Position numbers and translations under genes: made by a program. DNA of 64,000 nucleotides, from positions 45,562 through 109,561 of the forward strand of contig NZ_RXNU01000016.1 in the NCBI RefSeq assembly GCF_003966225.1, read 5' to 3'. Under the pieces are notes generated by a model. That model was not told where the DNA came from, did no database searches, and was given only the letters and a program-made list of their open reading frames with translations. Origin of the DNA: Shewanella canadensis (lineage in GTDB: Bacteria > Pseudomonadota > Gammaproteobacteria > Enterobacterales > Shewanellaceae). Positions 53,867 to 61,261 of this stretch are shown here, piece after piece. Every line of letters begins with the position of its first letter. The first letter of the stretch is position 1.

Positions 53867-55693
53867 ATGAGATCACATCTACTCGCACTATCTGTTCTAC
53901 CTTTTGCCTTTAGCGCTATCGCTTCAAGCAGCTTGGATACGCTTTATGGCCCTGTTATGCCACCAGCCTATATTAAGGCTTACGAAGTCAACAATCATCA
54001 TCTGATCGCTTTGAACCCCTACCTGCAAGTCGGTAATGCCGACAACCCTATCGTTCTGGACAAGGGGGAAGGGTATGTTTGGGTTATCGATAAGGATGGC
54101 AACTTCGTTATTGCCCCTGAAGTGACCTCTCCCTGGGGAAGAAAATACAAAGAAGGGATGATGAGAATCGAGGATGGTAAGCCTAAAAAATGGGGATACA
54201 AAGAGAAATACGGACACACTGCCTTAATTGGTGGAAGCAAGGCTCGTATTGGTGGTGAGCTGGAGATGGAAAACGGCCAATGGATCATGAATAACAAATC
54301 GGGTCGTTACAACAAACGTCGTCCAGGTCGCACCGAAGAGGCATTGCATAATGCGGGTGAAATGCTGATCGCCATTGCACCACAAATTGCCGAATTAGAT
54401 TATGAATATTTAAAAGATTATGGCCCGGCTAAACCAATCTCGTTAAAGGAGATGAAGGATATCGAGTGGCATTACATGATCGATGATAACTATTTTTGGG
54501 ATGCTGAAGGAAAGAAACTAGGCAAAGCATTTGTCGAGAAGACCCCCTTTATCGACTGGCGTGCCAAGGTCAAGTTTAAAGAGGGGTTCTATATGGATAC
54601 CCAGGACCGCTTCCTTAAAAGTCAGGATGAGATTTTCCGGGTTCGTTTGGACGTCAGTAAGCCGCGTAAATCCAAATTTACCCATAAGCTTCGCTCATCG
54701 GATGTTGCTGACTTGAAACCTATGATCAATGGCGAAGGAGAGGTGGATGTCTCTATCGGTGGCGACCTATACAGCCTTGCTACCGATGTAGGTTTTAACT
54801 TCTTGAACTTTGATTTCTATAACGCTGATTCAAAGGAAATTTTCGATTACCTGATGTTTGCAGATAGGCGTGCATACAAGCAGATGACGCCACTGATGCG
54901 CTATGGTGCCGATGAGGTGCTAAAGACCGACATCATGCGTCAATCTAAGTATAAAGGTTGGCTCAATACCGGTCCCTTTGCCGGACATGAAATTGAAATT
55001 CAGATCTGGAAAAAGATCATCGAACCTGGAAAGTTCGGTAAAGAGGGTAAGTACAGCGAGCCGCTATTGCTGGAGATTGGCTTCGAAGGTAAAACGAAGA
55101 ATCGCGAAGAGCTTAACAAGCTCAACACCTGGCTTTACGGTAAGTTGAAGCAGGCAGATCTGCTGGCTAAAGATCAGTCTCAATCTAAGACCGAGGTGGC
55201 TTTCGCAGTCAGTAAGCGCTTCGATGCCAAGAAGAACCCTAATACTCCGGATGTCGCACCAGAGGTTAAGATTGCCGCTCTCGATGGGATCAAGACACGT
55301 AATCTCGACGGCACTATCAATGTGAAGACTAACGGTGATAAGCAGGTAATCGCAGGTCAGGAAGGTGTTCAGGGCGAGGTGTATCAAACAGCCTTGAATG
55401 GTAAGCCGCTTTCGGTTGTCGTGTTAGGTGCTAAGGGCAACATGAAGCAGACCTCTGCAAAAGTGATAGGCGCTAAAGGTAAGCTGTTGGTCGCTGTGGC
55501 TGCAGGTTCTTCTCTGGATAACCCTAAAAGCCGGGCAAAACTTGCCGCTAAGTTAGATGGTGGCAATGCACTGAAAGGCTATGAACTGCTGGGTGATACG
55601 GCAAGAGATTATTTGAAGCCTATCATCAAGAAGAATATGGATATTAAGGCTCGCAGCAACCAGCATTACTACTGGTCAGGTGTCGCCGAATAA
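53867..55693 (+). CDS. Large exported protein with a central CYTH-like domain
   Basis: A 608-residue protein with a Sec signal peptide (residues 1 to about 19). The N-terminal domain (about 20-220) contains GHTALIGGSKARIGGEL (117-133) followed by NKSGRY (143-148), a pattern (H..GG....GE...NG...SG.Y) shared with several uncharacterised proteins. The central domain (about 222-470) has FRVRLD (257-262), KPRKSK (265-270), HKLRSS (273-278) and later HEIEIQIW, paralogous to the exported CYTH protein upstream in strand order. The C-terminal part (about 480-608) is new to me. Shine-Dalgarno AAGGAAA precedes the ATG. Likely acts on inorganic polyphosphate in the periplasm (inference). Confidence 0.65.
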   Translation: MRSHLLALSVLPFAFSAIASSSLDTLYGPVMPPAYIKAYEVNNHHLIALNPYLQVGNADNPIVLDKGEGYVWVIDKDGNFVIAPEVTSPWGRKYKEGMMRIEDGKPKKWGYKEKYGHTALIGGSKARIGGELEMENGQWIMNNKSGRYNKRRPGRTEEALHNAGEMLIAIAPQIAELDYEYLKDYGPAKPISLKEMKDIEWHYMIDDNYFWDAEGKKLGKAFVEKTPFIDWRAKVKFKEGFYMDTQDRFLKSQDEIFRVRLDVSKPRKSKFTHKLRSSDVADLKPMINGEGEVDVSIGGDLYSLATDVGFNFLNFDFYNADSKEIFDYLMFADRRAYKQMTPLMRYGADEVLKTDIMRQSKYKGWLNTGPFAGHEIEIQIWKKIIEPGKFGKEGKYSEPLLLEIGFEGKTKNREELNKLNTWLYGKLKQADLLAKDQSQSKTEVAFAVSKRFDAKKNPNTPDVAPEVKIAALDGIKTRNLDGTINVKTNGDKQVIAGQEGVQGEVYQTALNGKPLSVVVLGAKGNMKQTSAKVIGAKGKLLVAVAAGSSLDNPKSRAKLAAKLDGGNALKGYELLGDTARDYLKPIIKKNMDIKARSNQHYYWSGVAE

Positions 55694-55822
55694 TTGATGT
55701 GTAACACCAGATGGGGGAAGGTACTTAACACTTCCCTCGAAACCAAATACCTCTAGTCCGGTTGGGCTCAACAGTTTCAACCGGGTCTCAAATAAGATAA
55801 TAATTAATTACGGGGAAGTATC

Positions 55823-56848
55823 ATGACTTTTCATCGTTTGACTCTTGTTGCTCTATCATTGACTGCGGCTATGGCATTACCCTGCCAGAGCGCGGATCTC
55901 GACCTTTCACTCAATGCCCTGCCTATCTCATCTGATACGCTTTGGTTTGGCCACACGACTCCTGATACCGATACTACTGTTTCTGCCATCGCGGCTGCAG
56001 AGTTTTACGGCGGACAGGCGCGCAGCACAGGTAAACTCAATAAAGAGACTCAGTTTGTATTGGATAAGCTAAATGTAAAAACGCCTCCATTGGCCAGAAA
56101 CCTGGAAAATGCCAAGGTGGCTTTGGTAGATTTCAACCAAACGACGCAGCTGATGAAAGGCGTGGATCAAAACAATATTCAGGCCGTGATCGACCATCAC
56201 GCCCTGAGAGATAATCCAATTTCATTATCGGCGCCTATCAGTATTGTCATTAAGCCTTGGGGATCGGCGGCAACCATTATTGCCGATGATGCATTAGATC
56301 ATGGCAAAACCATCTCAAAAACCATGGCGGGACTTCTGCTTGCGGGTATCTTGTCGGACACGCTAAATCTTAAATCGGTGACCACAACCCAGCGTGATAT
56401 AGAGCTGGTTAAGACACTTTCGGCAAAAGCCAACATTAACGCCGATGAGTTTGCTCAAGGCATGTTTAAGGCTAAATCCGATCTGTCGGATGTCAGCGCA
56501 TATGACATAGTCGTGGGCGACTATAAGAACTACACCGTAAATGGCCAAGATATTGGTTTTGGTGTGGCAGAAGTGCTGGACTCCAGCGAGCTACTGGGAC
56601 GCGTGGATGAGCTCCGCAATGCCATGGCAAAGGCTCGTAAAAATCAGAAAAGAGAACAGATCTTCTTCGCCATCGTAGATATGCAGAAAAAGACCGCTTT
56701 TGTACTCACCAACAGCGATAAAGAGGCGAAGACAGCCAGTAAAGCCTATGGGGTGAAGCAAAACAACCAGGGTCTGTTTGTACTGGAAGACACCCTATCG
56801 CGTAAGAGACAGATGATGCCGGCTATTAAGAAAGCCTTGGCTGACTAA
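55823..56848 (+). CDS. Exported family II (Mn-dependent) inorganic pyrophosphatase
   Basis: A 341-residue protein. A Sec signal peptide (residues 1 to about 24, ending CQSA) is followed by the DHH-superfamily pyrophosphatase: GHTTPDTD (43-50, metal ligands), VDFN (102-105), DHH (124-126), SDTLNLKS (178-185) and the C-terminal substrate-binding SRKRQMMP (326-333). All metal and substrate motifs of family II PPases are present. The family is normally cytoplasmic, so export is unusual; in the periplasm it would turn pyrophosphate into phosphate for the PiT permease nearby. Shine-Dalgarno GGGGAAG precedes the ATG. Confidence 0.9.
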   Translation: MTFHRLTLVALSLTAAMALPCQSADLDLSLNALPISSDTLWFGHTTPDTDTTVSAIAAAEFYGGQARSTGKLNKETQFVLDKLNVKTPPLARNLENAKVALVDFNQTTQLMKGVDQNNIQAVIDHHALRDNPISLSAPISIVIKPWGSAATIIADDALDHGKTISKTMAGLLLAGILSDTLNLKSVTTTQRDIELVKTLSAKANINADEFAQGMFKAKSDLSDVSAYDIVVGDYKNYTVNGQDIGFGVAEVLDSSELLGRVDELRNAMAKARKNQKREQIFFAIVDMQKKTAFVLTNSDKEAKTASKAYGVKQNNQGLFVLEDTLSRKRQMMPAIKKALAD

Positions 56849-56866
56849 ACGGCAGGTAAAGAACAG

Positions 56867-56888
56867 GGTTTTTGAGCCTTCAAAAACC
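56867..56888 (+). other. Hairpin after the exported pyrophosphatase gene
   Basis: GGTTTTTGA at 56867-56875 pairs with TCAAAAACC at 56880-56888 around GCCT. It lies about 20 bp after the stop and has no following T-run, so termination is uncertain. Confidence 0.5.
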
Positions 56889-57075
56889 TCGCAAGAAAGG
56901 CATGAAACCCGATTTAACCTGGGATCCATGCCAAAAGTACAATCACTCCAGCTCCATCTCATCGAACAGGGCGGTCAAGTCAGGCCGCCCTATATCGAAG
57001 AACATAATCAACAGTTTAATCAATCATTAAATCAAAAGCTGAATCAACAGCTTAGAAAAAGAGGACAATAATAAG

Positions 57076-57738
57076 ATGCGTATTATGCTATTAGGTGCAC
57101 CGGGTGTAGGTAAGGGAACCCAGGCGCAGTTCATCATGGAAAAGTACGGCATCCCACAGATCTCGACAGGTGACATGTTACGCGCAGCCGTTAAGGCTCA
57201 GAGCCCATTGGGCTTGGAAGCCAAACAGCTGATGGATAGTGGTCTGTTGGTTTCCGATAATTTAATTATCGGCTTAGTTAAAGAGCGGATCGTTCAAGGC
57301 GATTGCGCTAACGGTTTCTTATTAGATGGTTTCCCTCGCACCCTGCCGCAGGCCGATGCCATGGTGGCTAACGGTATCGATATCGATCATGTGGTTGAGA
57401 TCGATGTGCCCGATGAAGAGCTTGTGAAACGTATGGGAGGGCGCCGTATTCATCCGGGGTCTGGTCGTGTTTACCATACCGTGTTTAAGCAACCTAAAGT
57501 CGAAGGTAAAGATGACCTGACCGGCGAGGCGCTTATTATTCGCGCCGATGATGAAGAGAGCACGGTAAGAAGTCGGCTGGAGATCTATCATCAGCAGACT
57601 AAGCCATTGGTAAAGTATTATGGCAAATTGGCTGACTTTGGAAAGCTGACCTATAACAAGTTTGACGGCACCCAAAGCGTTGCCGATGTCAGTGCAGCCA
57701 TCGTTAAAGCTCACCAAGCGTTTGCGCCATCTATCTGA
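57076..57738 (+). CDS. adk: Adenylate kinase
   Basis: A 220-residue kinase of the long-LID type. The P-loop is GAPGVGKGTQ (residues 7-16), followed by ISTGDMLR (30-37), LLDGFPRT and the LID segment GGRRIHPGSGRVYH. It converts ATP + AMP to two ADP. Six residues longer than E. coli Adk (214). It has its own gap from the phosphate island and a clear terminator, so it is probably independent. Confidence 0.96.
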   Translation: MRIMLLGAPGVGKGTQAQFIMEKYGIPQISTGDMLRAAVKAQSPLGLEAKQLMDSGLLVSDNLIIGLVKERIVQGDCANGFLLDGFPRTLPQADAMVANGIDIDHVVEIDVPDEELVKRMGGRRIHPGSGRVYHTVFKQPKVEGKDDLTGEALIIRADDEESTVRSRLEIYHQQTKPLVKYYGKLADFGKLTYNKFDGTQSVADVSAAIVKAHQAFAPSI

Positions 57739-57768
57739 TAACGCTGAGCGCTCTACCCGGTAAATGAA

Positions 57769-57802
57769 ACAAAGCCTCGACAGACCGAGGCTTTGTGATT
57801 TT
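57769..57802. terminator. Bidirectional terminator between adk and yicC
   Basis: A perfect 11-bp stem ACAAAGCCTCG (57769-57779) and CGAGGCTTTGT (57786-57796), loop ACAGAC. The plus strand continues GATTTT and the minus strand TTTCATTT, so it can end both convergent genes. Confidence 0.85.
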
Positions 57803-57823
57803 AAACAGGTTTTTCGATGAACA

Positions 57824-58687
57824 TCACTCTACGTTCTGGATCTGTTCACGCATCTGCTCGATTAGAACCTTAAGCTCTACCGCTGCCGCTGTGACTTCAG
57901 CGCTGATAGATTTAGATGCTAAGGTGTTAGATTCGCGGTTAAATTCTTGCATCATAAAGTCTAAACGGCGGCCTTGTGCGCCACCTTTCTTAAGGATACG
58001 TTGTGTCTCGGCAACATGGGCATCGAGCCTGTCCATCTCTTCGGCGACATCCATCTTCTGAGCAAGAATAACCATCTCCTGCTCCATACGAGCCGGATCG
58101 AGTTCGCCAGTGATCTCGGCTAAACGATTAATCAACTTGTCACGTTGCCATTGCATAACGGTAGGCATATGTTCGCGAACAATAGTGACCTGCTCAACGA
58201 TGGCATCGAGGCGTGTTTGTAGCATGGTGTTGATTGCCGCACCCTCACGGCCACGTGCTTCGATGAACTGGTCGATTGCAGAATCGAAAGCAACTAATAG
58301 CTCTTTGCCTAATGCATCCATATCTTGCTCTGAACCTGACATGACGCCCGGCCACTTTAAGATATCGACTAGGTTCAGTTCACCCTGACCGGCTTCCTCT
58401 TTTACCCAGTTAGCAGCATTAATCAGCTGCTTAGCTAGATCTTGGTTGATCTGCAGTTCATTCGTGCTGTTGTCGGCGAGGTCATATCTTAGGTTAACTT
58501 CAATCTTGCCTCGGTTTAAACGTTTACGCAGACGGTCTCTTAGCACTGGCTCCAGATTGCGAAAATGTTCAGGTAGGCGCAGGTAGGTTTCTAAATAGCG
58601 CTGATTGACGGAACGAATTTCCCAAGAGGCGGTACCCCACTCGGCTTTGTGCTCGATACGAGCATAGGCTGTCATACTTTGGATCAT
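57824..58687 (-). CDS. yicC: YicC-type endoribonuclease family protein
   Basis: Started at the ATG at 58687 (MIQSMTAYARIEH), it has 287 residues, the same as E. coli YicC; the longer frame begins with TTG at 58699. Family marks: IRSVNQRYLETYLRLPEHFRNLEP at the N-terminus (quoted in part) and GRRLDFMMQEFNRESNTLASKS at the C-terminus (in part: FMMQEFNRESNTL). YicC has been described as an endoribonuclease. Divergent from rph with about 180 bp between. Confidence 0.92.
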   Translation of the reverse strand: MIQSMTAYARIEHKAEWGTASWEIRSVNQRYLETYLRLPEHFRNLEPVLRDRLRKRLNRGKIEVNLRYDLADNSTNELQINQDLAKQLINAANWVKEEAGQGELNLVDILKWPGVMSGSEQDMDALGKELLVAFDSAIDQFIEARGREGAAINTMLQTRLDAIVEQVTIVREHMPTVMQWQRDKLINRLAEITGELDPARMEQEMVILAQKMDVAEEMDRLDAHVAETQRILKKGGAQGRRLDFMMQEFNRESNTLASKSISAEVTAAAVELKVLIEQMREQIQNVE

Positions 58688-58867
58688 GGGTTTTCCCAAT
58701 CGTGTAAACGTTAAAGTGAACTGGGATTATAGACCTATGCTTGCAAGGGTCAAAGTAATCTCGCCTGGCTTTAACCCAAGAGTTCGAATAACGTGGCGTC
58801 AAACGCGACAAGCCCCTATAATATGCACCCAAATTCGCCTATAGATTTATGAATACAGGAATTTCCT

Positions 58868-59581
58868 ATGCGCCCTAGCGACAGAACGCCAGCTCAATCA
58901 CGTCCAGTGACAATTACTCGTCAGTTTACAGCTCATGCTGAAGGCTCTGTTTTAGTTGAGTTCGGTGACACTAAAGTACTTTGTACTGCCAGCTTCGAAG
59001 AGGGAGTTCCACGTTTTCTTAAGGGAAAAGGTCAAGGTTGGGTGACTGCCGAGTATGGCATGCTACCGCGTTCGACTCACAGCCGTATGAACCGTGAAGC
59101 TGCTCGTGGCAAGCAATCTGGTCGTACTCAAGAGATCCAGCGCCTTATCGGTCGCTCATTACGTGCAGCCGTCGACATGAAGGCTCTGGGTGAAAACACC
59201 ATCGTTATCGATTGTGATGTGATTCAGGCCGATGGTGGTACACGTACCGCTGCTATCACTGGCGCATGTGTTGCCTTGGTTGATTCGCTTAACTGGGCTC
59301 GTGGAAAAGGTATTTTAAAAACCAATCCACTTAAGTTCCTTATCGCTGCAGTCAGTGTTGGTATCTATAAAGGTGAGCCAATCTGTGATCTTGAGTATCT
59401 TGAAGACAGCGAAGCTGAGACCGATATGAATGTCGTGATGACAGAAACCGGCAAGATGATCGAGATCCAGGGCACTGCAGAAGGTGAACCATTTAGCCAT
59501 GAAGAGCTACTGAGTTTACTGGAGCTTGCGAAGCACGGTATTCGTGAAATTGTCGATATACAGAAAGCAGCATTGAGCTGA
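58868..59581 (+). CDS. rph: Ribonuclease PH
   Basis: A 237-residue phosphorolytic exoribonuclease. It has the start MRPSDRTPAQSRPVTITRQF, the RNA-binding segment EYGMLPRSTHSRMNREA (near residues 60-76), and ADGGTRTAAITGACVAL. It trims tRNA 3' ends using phosphate. Upstream of pyrE, with a terminator between. Intact, unlike the E. coli K-12 frameshifted copy. Confidence 0.96.
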   Translation: MRPSDRTPAQSRPVTITRQFTAHAEGSVLVEFGDTKVLCTASFEEGVPRFLKGKGQGWVTAEYGMLPRSTHSRMNREAARGKQSGRTQEIQRLIGRSLRAAVDMKALGENTIVIDCDVIQADGGTRTAAITGACVALVDSLNWARGKGILKTNPLKFLIAAVSVGIYKGEPICDLEYLEDSEAETDMNVVMTETGKMIEIQGTAEGEPFSHEELLSLLELAKHGIREIVDIQKAALS

Positions 59582-59600
59582 TTTGTTATCAAGTAAAATT

Positions 59601-59623
59601 AAGGGCCCTTCGGGGTCCTTTTT
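59601..59623 (+). terminator. Intrinsic terminator between rph and pyrE
   Basis: AAGGGCCC pairs with GGGTCCTT around TTCG (one G-T pair), followed by TTT. In E. coli an attenuator in this gap controls pyrE; the same could apply here. Confidence 0.85.
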
Positions 59624-59668
59624 GTAAGTAAAATAATAAGACCTGCCTACAAATTTTAAGGAGAGATT

Positions 59669-60310
59669 GTGAAAGCCTATCAACGTGAGTTTATTGAATT
59701 TGCATTAGAGCGTCAGGTACTGAGATTTGGCGAGTTTACGCTTAAATCTGGTCGTACGAGTCCTTATTTTTTCAATGCTGGCCTGTTTAATACCGGTCGC
59801 GATCTGGCTCGCCTCGGGCGCTTCTATGCCGCTGCGTTAGTCGATTCAGGGATCCAACACGATCTTCTGTTTGGACCTGCGTACAAAGGGATCCCAATTG
59901 CGACAACGACGGCCGTCGCTTTATGTGAGCATCATGATATCGATATTCCTTACTGCTTTAACCGTAAAGAGAAGAAAGATCACGGTGAAGGCGGCAGCCT
60001 GGTAGGCAGTGAGCTTAAAGGCCGCGTTATGTTGGTGGATGATGTGATCACCGCCGGTACCGCGATTCGTGAGTCTATGGAGATTATTCAGGCTCATGAA
60101 GCTTCGTTAGCGGGGGTATTAATCGCGCTCGATCGTCAGGAGAAGGGTAAGGGCGAGCTTTCGGCTATTCAGGAAGTTGAGCGTGACTTTGGCTGTGAGA
60201 TTGTTTCTATCATCAAGTTGGGTGATTTGATTAACTATCTTTCTGAAAAATCAGGAATGGAAGCGCAGCTTGAGTCGGTGAGTGCTTATCGCGATCAGTA
60301 CGGGATTTAA
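59669..60310 (+). CDS. pyrE: Orotate phosphoribosyltransferase
   Basis: A 213-residue phosphoribosyltransferase with a GTG start (ribosome site AAGGAGAG) and the PRPP motif VMLVDDVITAGTAI (near residues 120-133). FGPAYKGIPIATTTA and NRKEKKDHGEGG are also diagnostic. It makes OMP in pyrimidine synthesis. The preceding terminator suggests UTP-linked attenuation. Confidence 0.97.
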   Translation: MKAYQREFIEFALERQVLRFGEFTLKSGRTSPYFFNAGLFNTGRDLARLGRFYAAALVDSGIQHDLLFGPAYKGIPIATTTAVALCEHHDIDIPYCFNRKEKKDHGEGGSLVGSELKGRVMLVDDVITAGTAIRESMEIIQAHEASLAGVLIALDRQEKGKGELSAIQEVERDFGCEIVSIIKLGDLINYLSEKSGMEAQLESVSAYRDQYGI

Positions 60311-60320
60311 AAGAAGTGTT

Positions 60321-60350
60321 GAGTTCCTAGTACCTAGGTTCTAGGAACTC
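60321..60350. other. Hairpin between pyrE and folE
   Basis: GAGTTCCTAG at 60321-60330 pairs perfectly with CTAGGAACTC at 60341-60350, loop TACCTAGGTT. Convergent genes flank it. There is no long T-run on either strand. Confidence 0.55.
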
Positions 60351-60363
60351 GTATCTGGTGCTC

Positions 60364-61023
60364 TTAATTACTTAGAAACTCTGCGCGTGTGGCTGGGTTC
60401 GATTTGAAAATGCCGCCCAGTGCCGTGGTTGTCGTTGAGCTGGTGGAGTCCATGACGCCACGGGATTTCACACAATAATGTACGGCATCCATCTTTACGG
60501 CGACATCTTTGGTCTCTAGCAGGGTCTGTAGTGCGACTAAAACTTGTTGAGTGAGTCGCTCCTGCACCTGAGGACGCTGTGCGAAGAATTGCACGATGCG
60601 ATTGATCTTAGACAGGCCTATGATATTTTTTCTTGGCAGATAAGCCACGGTGGCTAAACCATCAATGGTGACTAAGTGATGTTCGCAGGTACTCGTCAGA
60701 CTGATATCGTTAACCTTGATCATCTCATCGAATCCCATCTTATTTTCGATGACAGTGATCTTGGGGAAATTTTGATAATCCAGACCTGAGAAAATTTCAT
60801 CGACATACATCTTGGCTATACGGCGTGGTGTATCGGCCAAACTGTCATCGGTCAGATCCAGCGACATTAAATTTAAGATTGCACGCATATGCTGCTCAAT
60901 CTGATCTTTACGCTCATCGGCGCTAAGCTCACACGGGAGCATAGGAGTCTCGAGTCCACGTGTTAATAATGCACTTTGCACAAGCTGTGCTGATTCACTG
61001 AGAACGGCGTCTTTTGATGTCAT
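60364..61023 (-). CDS. folE: GTP cyclohydrolase I
   Basis: Taken from the ATG at 61023 (219 residues), preceded by GGAGGA; the longer frame starts with GTG at 61035. Zinc ligands STCEHHLV (Cys and His), LSKINRIVQFFAQRPQVQERL and the C-terminal KSRGVMDSTSSTTTTALGG (in part) are standard. It makes the dihydroneopterin triphosphate for folate. Confidence 0.96.
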   Translation of the reverse strand: MTSKDAVLSESAQLVQSALLTRGLETPMLPCELSADERKDQIEQHMRAILNLMSLDLTDDSLADTPRRIAKMYVDEIFSGLDYQNFPKITVIENKMGFDEMIKVNDISLTSTCEHHLVTIDGLATVAYLPRKNIIGLSKINRIVQFFAQRPQVQERLTQQVLVALQTLLETKDVAVKMDAVHYCVKSRGVMDSTSSTTTTALGGIFKSNPATRAEFLSN

Positions 61024-61212
61024 AAGTTCCTCCACTATGATGGGTAGTGGTTTTATTGTGTATCTTTTGCCGCAACAAACGCTGGACTTGCTGAGGTGTC
61101 AGTCTTCTCTTAATCCGTGCCGGAGTCAACTTCTGGCTCGGGGCTTGAATTAAGAGAGAGCGGGAGGATACCGCTATTTGCTGTAAATATATACCAGAAA
61201 TCTGAGTTAAGA

Positions 61213-61245
61213 TAACAAAAAAGCCGATAGAGGCTATCGGCTTTT
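61213..61245 (-). terminator. Intrinsic terminator after the S9 peptidase gene
   Basis: AAAAGCCGATAG (61219-61230) pairs with CTATCGGCTTTT (61234-61245), a 12-bp stem with a 3-base loop, followed by TTTTTTGTT on the minus strand. Confidence 0.88.
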
Positions 61246-61261
61246 AAGGGGGAATCGCAGG

